Assembly: GCF_024611995.1 (NCBI RefSeq)
Contig: NZ_CP102509.1
Span: 6,076,001 to 6,140,000 of the forward strand
Origin: Streptomyces sp. NBC_00162
GTDB lineage: Bacteria > Actinomycetota > Actinomycetes > Streptomycetales > Streptomycetaceae
DNA: 64,000 nucleotides
Direction of reading: 5' to 3'
Below the pieces are notes generated by a model. That model was not told the origin of the DNA, did not search any database, and was given only the letters and a program-made list of their open reading frames with translations. This document shows positions 32,776-40,829 of this stretch, piece by piece. The position numbers were made by a program, and so were the translations under genes. Each line of letters opens with the position of its first letter. The stretch's first letter is position 1.

Positions 32776-34173
32776 ATGTCCGCATCCCTGAACGCCGCCG
32801 TCGCCACCGCCGTCGCCACCTCCGCCGCTGCCGTCGACCCCGCCTGTGCCGAGCCGCTGCCGGTCCTCGGCCGTGACGTCACCGTCCCGCTCGTCACCGG
32901 TGGCGAGGTCACCTACGCCGCCCTCGACTACGCGGCCAGCGCCCCCGCGCTCCAGCGGGTCTGGGACGACGTGGCCGCGTACGCCCCGTACTACGGCAGC
33001 GTCCACCGGGGCGCCGGCTACCTCTCGCAGCTCTCCACCGACCTCTTCGAGCAGAGCCGGGTCACGGTCGCCGAGTTCCTCGACTGCCGCCCCGCCGACC
33101 AGGTGATCTTCACCCGGTCCACCACCGACTCGCTGAATCTGCTCGCGGCGGTCCTCCCGGCCGGCTGCCAGGTCTTCGTCTTCGAGACCGAGCACCACGC
33201 CTCGCTGCTGCCGTGGACGGACGCCCAGGTCACCTACCTCAACGCCCCCCGCACCCCGGACGAGGCCGTCGCCACCCTGGAGCGGGCGCTGGCCGACCGC
33301 GACCCTTACGGCCCGGCCCTGGTCTGCGTCACCGGCGCGTCCAACGTCACCGGTGAGCTGTGGCCGGTCAGGGAGCTCGCCGCGGCGGCGCACGCCCACG
33401 GCGCGCGGATCGTCCTGGACGCCGCCCAGCTCGCCCCCCACCACCCCGTCTCGGTCCAGGACCTCGACGTGGACTGGGTCGCCTTCTCCGGCCACAAACT
33501 GTACGCGCCCTTCGGCTCGGGCGTCCTCGCCGGCCGCGCGGACTGGCTCCAGCAGGCCGAGCCGTACCTCGCCGGCGGCGGCGCCTCCCGCAAGGTCGCC
33601 CGGCGCGAGGACGGCGGCGTGGACGTCGAGTGGCACACCACCGCCGCCCGCCACGAGGCCGGCTCCCCGAACGTCATCGGCGTCTACTCCATCGCCTCCG
33701 CCTGCAAGGCCCTGACCGAGGCGGGCTTCGAGAACCTGGTCGCCCGCGAGCGCCACCTGATCGCCAAGGTCCGGGACGGCCTGGCCGACGTTCCCGCGGT
33801 CCGCGTCCTCTCCCTCTTCGGGGACGACGCCCCGCGGGTCGGCGTCATCTCCTTCGTGGTCGACGGCTGGAACAGCTCCCACTTCGCGGCCGCGCTGTCC
33901 GCCGAGTACGGGATCGGCGTCCGCGACGGCCTGTTCTGCGCCCACCCGCTGGTCCGCACCCTGCTGGGCAGCGAGCCGCAGGCCCAGGGCGAATGCGGCG
34001 CCCCGGAGGCGGCCCCGGGGGAGCGGTCCCTCAACGCCATCCGCGTCAGCTTCGGGGCCGGCACCCCGGACGAGCACGTGGAACGCTTCGTCCGCGCGGT
34101 GAAGGAACTCGTCGCGGACGGCGCCCAGTGGCAGTACCGCACCGAGGAAGGCCGCTGCGTCCCGGCCGTGTGA
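32776..34173 (+). CDS. class V PLP-dependent aminotransferase/desulfurase-like enzyme under SAM control
   Basis: A 465-residue fold-type I enzyme of the class V (NifS/IscS-like) superfamily. PLP lysine 241 lies in SGHKLYAPFGSG; other marks are FTRSTTDSLNLLA (phosphate site), HHASLLPW and VLDAAQLAPHHP (Asp stacking with PLP). The active-site cysteine loop of true desulfurases is not obvious, so it may be a lyase, epimerase or transaminase. The SAM-IV riboswitch upstream points to sulfur-amino-acid metabolism. Start ATG 32776 with GGGAGA upstream; a GTG at 32719 is less likely. The next gene follows after 13 bases. Confidence 0.9.
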   Translation: MSASLNAAVATAVATSAAAVDPACAEPLPVLGRDVTVPLVTGGEVTYAALDYAASAPALQRVWDDVAAYAPYYGSVHRGAGYLSQLSTDLFEQSRVTVAEFLDCRPADQVIFTRSTTDSLNLLAAVLPAGCQVFVFETEHHASLLPWTDAQVTYLNAPRTPDEAVATLERALADRDPYGPALVCVTGASNVTGELWPVRELAAAAHAHGARIVLDAAQLAPHHPVSVQDLDVDWVAFSGHKLYAPFGSGVLAGRADWLQQAEPYLAGGGASRKVARREDGGVDVEWHTTAARHEAGSPNVIGVYSIASACKALTEAGFENLVARERHLIAKVRDGLADVPAVRVLSLFGDDAPRVGVISFVVDGWNSSHFAAALSAEYGIGVRDGLFCAHPLVRTLLGSEPQAQGECGAPEAAPGERSLNAIRVSFGAGTPDEHVERFVRAVKELVADGAQWQYRTEEGRCVPAV

Positions 34174-34186
34174 CAGGCTGCGGATC

Positions 34187-34783
34187 ATGACCTACTGGGA
34201 CCCGATACCGACCGTCCGCGCCGTGGCGGGCACGCACCTGCCCCAGTGGGAGCCCGGCACCCGGCCGCCGGTGTTCGACTGGAGCCGGGGCACACGCAGC
34301 AGCTGCGAGCCGGACCAGTGGGGCGAGCGCAACTGGCGCAACGTCCCGGGCCCGTTCTACGGGGCCGGGACGGACAACTGCTGGACGGGGCGGGACTGCG
34401 CACCCGACAACGTCATGTACGACGGTGAGTACAACCAGGAGTTCGTCTACCGCCAGCCGCGCGACGAACGGGAGACGTACGCCGTGCTCTGCGCGGCGGA
34501 GTGCGACCCGATGGCGGGGTACGCCGGTGACGGTGACGCGCACTGGACCCCGGAGCTCGTCCGGGACTGGTGGCGCGACCGCGGTCGGGTGCGCGAGTGG
34601 GCGGTGGTCCTGGACCGCACGTGGTCCGTGTCGGAGGACCGCTACGAGCGCGAGGCGTCCGCCGGGGCCCGCGACTACGTCGCCCACATCGACGGCGGCC
34701 TCGGGGATTACCTCCGCGGATACCTCTTCCGGCTCGAGGAGGGCCGCCCCGCCCGGCCGGGCGAGGCGCTGCCCGCGCTCTGA
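34187..34783 (+). CDS. unknown protein in operon with the SAM-controlled PLP enzyme
   Basis: A 198-residue soluble protein, rich in Trp, Asp and Arg, with several cysteines (SSCEPDQW, DNCWTGRDCAPDN, LCAAECDPM). It starts 13 bases after the PLP enzyme stop, so both share the SAM-IV leader. I do not recognise a domain. Its job should be linked to that enzyme, for example substrate or sulfur handling, but this is only inferred from the operon. Confidence 0.8.
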   Translation: MTYWDPIPTVRAVAGTHLPQWEPGTRPPVFDWSRGTRSSCEPDQWGERNWRNVPGPFYGAGTDNCWTGRDCAPDNVMYDGEYNQEFVYRQPRDERETYAVLCAAECDPMAGYAGDGDAHWTPELVRDWWRDRGRVREWAVVLDRTWSVSEDRYEREASAGARDYVAHIDGGLGDYLRGYLFRLEEGRPARPGEALPAL

Positions 34784-34787
34784 ACCG

Positions 34788-35069
34788 CTACGCGTCCAGG
34801 CCGATGGCGAAGGCCGCCTCGAGGTCGTGCTGCGAGTACGTGCGGAACGCCACGTGGGTGTCCGTGGCCTCCACGCCCGGGATCTTGCTGATGCGGCCCG
34901 GGATGATGTCCGCCAGGTTCTCGTGGCGGGCCACGCGGACCAGCGCGATCAGGTCGTACGTCCCCGTGACGGAGTAGACCTCGCTGACGCTGTCCAGCGC
35001 GGCGATGGCCTCGGCGATCTCGGGGATGCGGTCCACGCTGGTCTTGATGAGCACGATCGCGGTGATCAC
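34788..35069 (-). CDS. stand-alone Lrp/AsnC ligand-binding (RAM) domain protein
   Basis: A 93-residue protein beginning MITAIVLIKTSVDRI, with the RAM fold of Lrp/AsnC regulators (VSEVYSVTGTYDLIALVRV, IPGVEATDTHVAFRTYSQHD) but without an HTH. Such short proteins form ring oligomers that bind amino acids and may modulate full-length Lrp proteins. Convergent with the 198-residue gene, from which it is separated by four bases. Confidence 0.9.
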   Translation of the reverse strand: MITAIVLIKTSVDRIPEIAEAIAALDSVSEVYSVTGTYDLIALVRVARHENLADIIPGRISKIPGVEATDTHVAFRTYSQHDLEAAFAIGLDA

Positions 35070-35632
35070 GGTTGGCTGTCTCCCTCGGTGGCCGTCGCTG
35101 GTCGCCTCACTCTAAGACTTGATCCGTAAGTCACCAAAGGTGAGCTGAGGATTGCAGCCGGGCGGTGTCCGGGCTTTCCGGCGTGGTCGCGCACGGGGCG
35201 TGTCTCATCCGGGGTTGCTCGGGGCCGCTTTCCGGCGGTTCGGTGAGCAGAGGTCCCGCGCTGCGCCGGGACTGCCACGCGACCAGCACCCCGAGAGGTG
35301 TTCTGGCACGGTGTGGTTGACTCACACAGGGCTTCTTCCAGCCCAGTTGAGAAGATGATCTGTGCGTGCCGGGACATCGTGACGTCCAGGTACGCGGTCT
35401 TGGGGTCGTCCACGTCGGTGAGGCGGACGAACGCGGCCAGCGCTGCGGACACAAGGTCACGCTTGCCGACGAGGCCGCACGCGACGCAGTTGTGCTCACG
35501 GTCCCGCAGCGTCTTGTTGACCCGCTCTCCGCACAGGCAGTGCTGTGACAGGGCGGTGGACCAGGTGGTCCACTTCGGGGCCTTGTTCTTTCCCCGGAAC
35601 TTGCGCGTCTGGGCAGCTTGCATCGTCGTCAC
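35066..35632 (-). pseudogene. truncated TnpB-like transposase, C-terminal part
   Basis: The 188-codon frame keeps only the C-terminal end of an IS605/TnpB-type (RNA-guided nuclease family) protein: a zinc ribbon CLCG...CVACG (about residues 32-56) followed by GKRDLVSAALAAF, where the Asp corresponds to the RuvC-III residue. The N-terminal two thirds, including the other catalytic residues, are missing upstream, so it cannot be active. The frame overlaps the start region of the RAM-domain gene by four bases. AT content around it is higher than its neighbours. Confidence 0.8.
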
Positions 35633-35673
35633 CTCCCGTGACGAGATTAGTTGACATGCGACACGCTAGGTGA

Positions 35674-35778
35674 CTGGTTGATTACAATCTGACCAGCGGT
35701 CGCGTCGACTTCAACGCGATCAACAGCACCACCTGCGCCGTCGCCTCCCACCACAACCTCGAGATCGACTACTCCTGA
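35674..35778 (+). pseudogene. orphan 3' end of a coding sequence next to the TnpB remnant
   Basis: A 34-codon frame without a start codon reads LVDYNLTSG, then NAINSTTCAVASHHN and ends LEIDYS and TGA at 35776-35778. It is preceded in frame by a TGA at 35671. The composition is that of a normal Streptomyces gene, so it looks like the cut-off end of a lost gene. Origin unknown. It overlaps the end of the rhomboid gene by ten bases. Confidence 0.45.
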
Positions 35779-36482
35779 ACTACGGAACACCTCTCGGCGG
35801 TACGCCGATAGCGCGCCCACGCGTACAGGAAGCCGACGGAGAAGCCCACCAGGTGGGCCAGATAGGCGACCCCTGGACCGCTGCCCGCCCGGTGCGCCGC
35901 CACCCATTGGAGGGCGAACCAGAACAGCAGCACGATCCACGCCGGGAACCGCAGCGGCAGGAAGAACAGGAACGGGAACAGGCTCGTCACCCTGGCCCGC
36001 GGGAGCAGGTACAGGAAGGCGCCCAGCACCGCCGAGATCGCCCCGGACGCCCCGACCAGCGTCTGCGGGGACCCCGCGTTGGCCGCCGCGTACGCCGCCA
36101 GGGCCACGTAGCCCGTACAGACGTAGAAGACGAGGAACGCCGGGCGGCCCATCCGCTCCTCCGCCATCGCGCCGAAGACGTAGAGGAAGAGCATGTTGCC
36201 GAGCAGGTGCAGCCAGCTGCCGTGCACGAACAGCGCGGTCAGCGGGGTCAGCCAGGCGCGCGGGCGGCCGGTGAGCAGCTCGTCCGGGACCACGCCCCAG
36301 CGCCGGAAGTAGTCCGTCCCGGCGGTCAGCAGCCCCTCGCCCGTCCCGTAGCCCGGATTCAGCCCCGAGGCCGGGCCGAGTACGAACACCACGGCGCAGC
36401 CCGCGATCAGCGCATGGGTGACCACCGGTCCCCGGGCGGCCTCGCGAACGGCCTGCCACCTTACGATCATGTGACAGAGCAT
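35769..36482 (-). CDS. rhomboid-family intramembrane serine protease
   Basis: A 237-residue polytopic membrane protease. Catalytic Ser in VGASGAISAVLGAF (GASG), catalytic His in YLAHLVGFSVGF, and the oxyanion-loop HGSWLHLLGNMLFLYVFG all match true rhomboids. These cut transmembrane substrates within the bilayer. I choose the ATG at 36482 (MLCHMIVRWQ); 36470 is possible but has no upstream site. Substrate unknown. It is divergent from the zinc-ribbon gene. Confidence 0.92.
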   Translation of the reverse strand: MLCHMIVRWQAVREAARGPVVTHALIAGCAVVFVLGPASGLNPGYGTGEGLLTAGTDYFRRWGVVPDELLTGRPRAWLTPLTALFVHGSWLHLLGNMLFLYVFGAMAEERMGRPAFLVFYVCTGYVALAAYAAANAGSPQTLVGASGAISAVLGAFLYLLPRARVTSLFPFLFFLPLRFPAWIVLLFWFALQWVAAHRAGSGPGVAYLAHLVGFSVGFLYAWARYRRTAERCSVVQE

Positions 36483-36534
36483 GACGCAACCCGCCCCACC
36501 TGAAGCGGTGGCAGGCCGTAGGGTTACGAGCCGA

Positions 36535-36570
36535 CGTCTGCCCAATCGGCGCAGACGGCGCTGCAGACGG
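36535..36570. promoter_or_regulatory. inverted and direct GCAGACG repeats between divergent genes
   Basis: CGTCTGC (36535-36541) is the complement of GCAGACG (36551-36557), and GCAGACGG recurs at 36563-36570. They lie in the 126-base gap between the rhomboid and zinc-ribbon genes. Possible regulator site. Confidence 0.3.
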
Positions 36571-36607
36571 CTTTAATTGAAACAGCTACGAAGGAGAGAG
36601 CGGCCTG

Positions 36608-36847
36608 ATGACGGTTCCCCTGCCGACCGACACCACCCGGTGGCGCTGCACCCTGTGCGGCAACCTCACGCGCTTCGACGTCACCCGTTCGTCGAAGGTC
36701 GTGGAGTACATCCACCTGGACCTCGCCGGGGAGCCCAAGGTCGAGGAGCGCGAGGTGGTCAATGAGACCATCGAGTCGGTCCGCTGCCGCTGGTGCAACG
36801 CGGTGGACCAGATCGAGCTCGTGGACAGGCCGGGCGCGGACTCCTGA
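36608..36847 (+). CDS. small zinc-ribbon protein
   Basis: A 79-residue protein with two CxxC pairs, CTLCG near residue 14 and CRWC near 62, separated by about 45 residues, forming a likely zinc ribbon. The middle is acidic and repetitive (EPKVEEREVVNETIES). Start ATG 36608 with AAGGAGAG upstream at 36590-36597. Function unknown; single-gene unit before the NYN-domain gene. Confidence 0.85.
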   Translation: MTVPLPTDTTRWRCTLCGNLTRFDVTRSSKVVEYIHLDLAGEPKVEEREVVNETIESVRCRWCNAVDQIELVDRPGADS

Positions 36848-36890
36848 CGGAGCCCCGCCCATAGGTAGATCACGGTAGGGGTGACGGATT

Positions 36891-38252
36891 GTGGAGCCAG
36901 CAAGCGGCGCTGAGCCGGCCGACGCGGCCGGCGACGCCGCCGAGGTGCTCGACCGCCCGCTGCCGGAAGGCGTGCGGCGCCGGGTCGTCGCGCTCGTCTC
37001 GGACGCCTTCGGCGGACTGACGGTCGCGGACCTCCCGGCGCAGCTGCGCCAGTACGCCCGTTTCACCCCGACCCGGCGCGCCAAGTTCGCGGGCAACGCG
37101 ATGGCCGCGGCGGTCGAGACCGACCCAGTGTTCCGCGGCCGGGTCGCCGAGAAGCTGCGCGAGGCACAGGCGGACCTGGCCGGTGCGCTGGAGTCCGGCG
37201 CGCCGCCCGCCGCCGCCGATCCGCTGGACGTGGCGGCGGCCGCGTACGTCCTGCGGCCGGTCGGCTGGGTCAAGCTGGTGGCCGCCGCCGGCGAGGAGGC
37301 GCAGCGCGCCGACGCCGAGCGGGTCGGCGAGGAGACCCGGCGCGAGCTGGAGCGGCTCCGCGAGGAGCTGGCGCAGGTACGGGACCTGCAGCGTTCCGGC
37401 GGCGAGCAGGTGCGGGCCGAGCTGGACGAGGTCCGCAAGGAAGCGGAATCGCTTCAGCGCAAGCTGCGCAGCGCGCTCAGCGACGTCAAGCGCGGCGAGG
37501 CGGCCCTGCGCAAGGTGAACGCCGAGGTCGACGGGATCCGCGGCGAGGCGGCCGCACGGGTGGCCGCCGCCGAGAGCGAGACCCGGCGGCTCAAGTCCCG
37601 GCTGGCGGAGGTGGAGACGTCGCTGGAGACCTCGCGCCGGGCCACCCGCGAGGGACGCAGCATCGAGGACATGCGGCTGCGGCTGCTGCTGGACACCGTG
37701 CTGGACGCGGCGGCGGGGCTGCGCCGCGAGCTGGCGCTGCCGCCGGTGTCCACGCGCCCGGCGGACACCGTGGAGGCCGTGGAGCCGGGCCGGATGACGC
37801 CGAAGGACATCGCGGCGCGTGCCCTGTCGGAGACCGATCCGGCGCTGCTGGACCAGCTGTTGGCGCTGCCCCAGGCCCATCTGGTGGTCGACGGCTACAA
37901 CGTGACCAAGACCGGCTATCCGACGATGCCGCTGGAGAAGCAGCGGCTGCGGCTGCTGGGCGGGCTGTCGATGCTGGCCGCCCAGACGGGCGCGGAGATG
38001 ACCTGTGTCTTCGACGGGGCGGAGCTGGCCGCCCCGGTACTGCTCGCGCCGCCGCGCGGGGTACGGGTGCTGTTCTCCAAGGCCGGTGTGACGGCGGACG
38101 AGCTGATCCGCCAGCTGGTGCGGGCGGAGCCGCCCGGCCGGCCGGTGGTCGTGGTCTCCACGGACCGGGAGGTCGCGGACGGGGTGGCCAAGGCGGGTGC
38201 GCGACCGGTGGCGTCCGCTTTGCTGCTGAAGCGGCTTTCGCGCGTTTCATAA
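36891..38252 (+). CDS. NYN-domain (YacP-like) putative RNA endonuclease with coiled coil
   Basis: A 453-residue protein. Residues 1-110 are a helical module (VLDRPLPEGVRRRVVALV), 130-270 a long Glu/Arg-rich coiled coil, and 325-450 a NYN domain: HLVVDGYNVTKTGYP with the first catalytic Asp, TCVFDGAELAAP, GVTADELIRQLV and VVVVSTDREVADGVAKAGA. NYN domains are PIN-like nucleases acting on RNA. The coiled coil may dimerise it. GTG start 36891. It comes 43 bases after the zinc-ribbon gene. Confidence 0.88.
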   Translation: MEPASGAEPADAAGDAAEVLDRPLPEGVRRRVVALVSDAFGGLTVADLPAQLRQYARFTPTRRAKFAGNAMAAAVETDPVFRGRVAEKLREAQADLAGALESGAPPAAADPLDVAAAAYVLRPVGWVKLVAAAGEEAQRADAERVGEETRRELERLREELAQVRDLQRSGGEQVRAELDEVRKEAESLQRKLRSALSDVKRGEAALRKVNAEVDGIRGEAAARVAAAESETRRLKSRLAEVETSLETSRRATREGRSIEDMRLRLLLDTVLDAAAGLRRELALPPVSTRPADTVEAVEPGRMTPKDIAARALSETDPALLDQLLALPQAHLVVDGYNVTKTGYPTMPLEKQRLRLLGGLSMLAAQTGAEMTCVFDGAELAAPVLLAPPRGVRVLFSKAGVTADELIRQLVRAEPPGRPVVVVSTDREVADGVAKAGARPVASALLLKRLSRVS

Positions 38253-38442
38253 CTCCTGGCCCCAATGCCCGAATTGGCAGGGGCTTCAGGGAACGTACCG
38301 TCAAGTGCCCGGCACAGAGCGTGCGCTGTAGGTAAAGAACCTGGTCGGCGACCGACTTTTTTCCCGACAGGATTTGAACTGATCACAGATGGGTCACTAG
38401 GGTCTCCTCAAACCTTCGTGCGGTAGATCACTCATTAGGGGT

Positions 38443-38460
38443 GGCAGCGGAGGTGCTGCC
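38443..38460 (+). other. leader hairpin with GGAGGT in its loop, upstream of the first NlpC/P60 gene
   Basis: GGCAGC (38443-38448) and GCTGCC (38455-38460) flank GGAGGT, a perfect anti-16S sequence displayed in the loop, 45 bases before the GTG at 38505. A 14-codon frame (GTG 38441 to TAG 38485) crosses it. In the rest of the 252-base gap I saw a T-rich CTTTTTTCCC tract near 38360 but no c-di-AMP riboswitch. Confidence 0.35.
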
Positions 38461-38504
38461 GAGTTGCGTTCTTCGGCGGCTCTAGGAAGAAGGAGCTCGC
38501 CTTC

Positions 38505-39530
38505 GTGGCGTCCCACCGTCGACCCAAGCAGCCGACCCGCGCTCGTGTGACCGTGCTGACCGCAACCGCGGCCGCGGCCGTCGCGCTCTCCTCCCAGGGC
38601 GCCACAGCGGCCCCGGCGAAGCCGAGCAAGGACGAGGTCAAGTCCCAAGTCGACGCGCTCTACGAAGAGGCGGAGCAGGCCACCGAGAAGTTCAACGGGG
38701 CCAAGGAACGCCAGGAGAAGCTCGAGAAGGAGATCGGGCAGCTCCAGGACCAGGTCGCGCGCGGCCAGGGCGACCTCAACGAGCTGCGCAGCACCCTCGG
38801 TTCGATGGCGAGCGCGCAGTACCGCAGCGGCAGCATAGATCCGTCGCTCGCCCTCCTCCTCTCCGAGGACCCCGACAGCTACCTCGACAAGGCCTCCTCC
38901 CTGGAGCACCTGAGCGGCAAGCAGGTCGAGGCGGTCCAGAAGATCCAGGCGAAGCAGCGCAGCCTCGCGCAGCAGCGCCAGGAGGCCGCCGGCAAGCTCG
39001 CCGACCTCGACGCCACCCGCAAGGAGCTCGGCGAGAAGAAGAAGGTCTCGCAGGACAAGCTCGCCGAGGCCCAGGCGCTGCTCAACACCCTCACCGCGCA
39101 GGAGCGTGCCGCGCTCAAGGACGAGGAGTCGCGCGCCAGCCGCAGCGAGAGCCAGCGCGTCGACCTCGGCAACGTGAGTGCCTCCGGCCGCGCCGGAGCC
39201 GCCCTGGCGGCCGCCAAGACCAAGCTGGGCGGCGCGTACGTCTCCGGCGCCACCGGCCCGAGCGCCTTCGACTGCTCCGGGCTGACCCAGTGGGCGTACA
39301 AGCAGGCCGGCGTGAGCATCACCCGCACCACCTACACCCAGGCCAACGACGGCACGCGCATTAGCCGCAGCCAGCTCCAGCCCGGTGACCTGGTCTTCTT
39401 CTACGGAGACCTGCACCACGTCGGCCTCTACGCCGGCAACAACATGACGCTGCACGCCTCCAACCCGCGCGGCGGCATCAAGTACGAGTCGATGGACAAC
39501 ATGCCCTTCCAGTTCGGCGTCCGCATCTGA
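38505..39530 (+). CDS. NlpC/P60 peptidoglycan endopeptidase, first copy
   Basis: A 341-residue secreted hydrolase. Signal peptide (about 1-38, ending SQGATAAPA), a long coiled-coil domain (45-215) and a C-terminal NlpC/P60 domain (225-341) with the catalytic Cys in FDCSGLTQWAY, the first His in DLHHVGLYAG and a third polar residue in LHASNPRGG. It cleaves within peptide stems of peptidoglycan; the coiled coil probably holds it inactive. GTG start with GAAGGAG upstream. Paralogue of the next gene. Confidence 0.93.
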   Translation: MASHRRPKQPTRARVTVLTATAAAAVALSSQGATAAPAKPSKDEVKSQVDALYEEAEQATEKFNGAKERQEKLEKEIGQLQDQVARGQGDLNELRSTLGSMASAQYRSGSIDPSLALLLSEDPDSYLDKASSLEHLSGKQVEAVQKIQAKQRSLAQQRQEAAGKLADLDATRKELGEKKKVSQDKLAEAQALLNTLTAQERAALKDEESRASRSESQRVDLGNVSASGRAGAALAAAKTKLGGAYVSGATGPSAFDCSGLTQWAYKQAGVSITRTTYTQANDGTRISRSQLQPGDLVFFYGDLHHVGLYAGNNMTLHASNPRGGIKYESMDNMPFQFGVRI

Positions 39531-39751
39531 CGCGCCGCACACCGCCCATCCGGGCGAATTGCAGGGCTCCGCTCTGACCCCACGCCCCGCCGGTGACCTG
39601 CGTCTCCGGCGGGGCGTCACTGTGCGTGCCCGTCGGCGGTCGTTGGCCGGTGCCCGGTGGCGCGGCTACTGTCTGCCAGCGCGGAACCCGGCACACGTCC
39701 GTCCACGGGGGGCGGACCCGGGCCACGCCCAGCGGAAGGGAGCGGTTTCAC

Positions 39752-40795
39752 GTGGCGTCCCATCGCCGGCCCGGGCTCGGCAGCCTCGACCGGAACCCCA
39801 AGGTCACCGTCCTCACCGCCGCCGCGGCCACGGCCGCGGTCGCCATGACGGGAGCACCAGCCGGCGCGGCCCCCGGCCTCCCGCAGGACCCCGCAGCGGG
39901 CTCCCGCGCCCAGGTCGACCGGCTCTTCGAGGAGGCCGAGCAGGCCACCGAGCGCTTCAACGAGGCGGGCGAGAAGGCCGGCCGGCTGCGCGCCGAGGTC
40001 AACCGCGCCCAGGACCTGGTCGCCCGCGGTCAGGAACGCATCAACACCATGCGGGGCATCCTCGGCACCTTCGCCGGGGCCCAGTACCGCAGCGGCGGCA
40101 TCGAGCCCGCCGTCGGCCTGATGCTGGCCGAGGACCCCGACGCGTACCTGGCGCAGGCCGCCGCCCTGGACCGGCTGACCGGCCGCCAGGCCCGGCAGCT
40201 GGACGAACTCCGCGAGGAGCAGCGCCGGCTCGGCCAGGAGCGCCGGGAGGCCTCCCGCAAACTCGCCGAACTCGACGCGCTGCGCGCCGACGTGGCCCGG
40301 CACAAGCGCTCGGTCACGGCGAAGCTCGCGGCCGCCCGGCGGCTGCTCAACGCCATGCCCTCCGGGGAGCGGGCCGACTTCGAGCGCGCCTCCCGCTCGG
40401 GCGGCCGCCCCGACGCGCTGCCCGAGCTGTCCTCCCTGGGCGCCTCCTCGGGGCGCGCCGCGACCGCCGTGATGGCGGCCCGGGCCGCGGTCGGCCGCCC
40501 GTACGTGTGGGGCTCCACCGGCCCCTCCGGCTTCGACTGCTCCGGGCTGATGGTCTGGTCCTACCGCCAGGCCGGGGTCTCGCTGCCCCGCACCTCGCAG
40601 GCCCAGCGCCACGCGGGCCGCCAGGTGCCGCTGTCGCAGGCTCGCCCTGGCGACCTGGTGACGTACCGCTCGGATGCCAGCCACGTCGGCATGTACGTCG
40701 GCAACGGCCAGGTGGTGCACGCCCCGTACCCCGGGGCCCGGGTCCGCTACGACCCCGTCGGGATGATGCCGGTGTCCGCGGTGACCCGGCCCTGA
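39752..40795 (+). CDS. NlpC/P60 peptidoglycan endopeptidase, second copy
   Basis: A 347-residue paralogue of the preceding gene with the same order: signal peptide (GAPAGAAPG), coiled coil and NlpC/P60 domain with FDCSGLMVWSY and ASHVGMYVGNGQVVHA. Both start VASHRRP, showing recent tandem duplication, but the coiled coil here has more Arg than Lys and the loop near the active site differs (RTSQAQRHAGRQV against RTTYTQANDGTRI), suggesting altered specificity. GTG start at 39752, after CGGAAGGGAGCGG. Confidence 0.92.
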   Translation: MASHRRPGLGSLDRNPKVTVLTAAAATAAVAMTGAPAGAAPGLPQDPAAGSRAQVDRLFEEAEQATERFNEAGEKAGRLRAEVNRAQDLVARGQERINTMRGILGTFAGAQYRSGGIEPAVGLMLAEDPDAYLAQAAALDRLTGRQARQLDELREEQRRLGQERREASRKLAELDALRADVARHKRSVTAKLAAARRLLNAMPSGERADFERASRSGGRPDALPELSSLGASSGRAATAVMAARAAVGRPYVWGSTGPSGFDCSGLMVWSYRQAGVSLPRTSQAQRHAGRQVPLSQARPGDLVTYRSDASHVGMYVGNGQVVHAPYPGARVRYDPVGMMPVSAVTRP

Positions 40796-40829
40796 CCTCG
40801 GGTAACCCGCCCTTGCGTACGATCGGCTG

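Noticed and set aside
38253..38504. Possible c-di-AMP (ydaO) riboswitch before the NlpC/P60 gene
   Set aside because: Such leaders are known for some Streptomyces wall hydrolases, but I could not find the conserved core sequence here.
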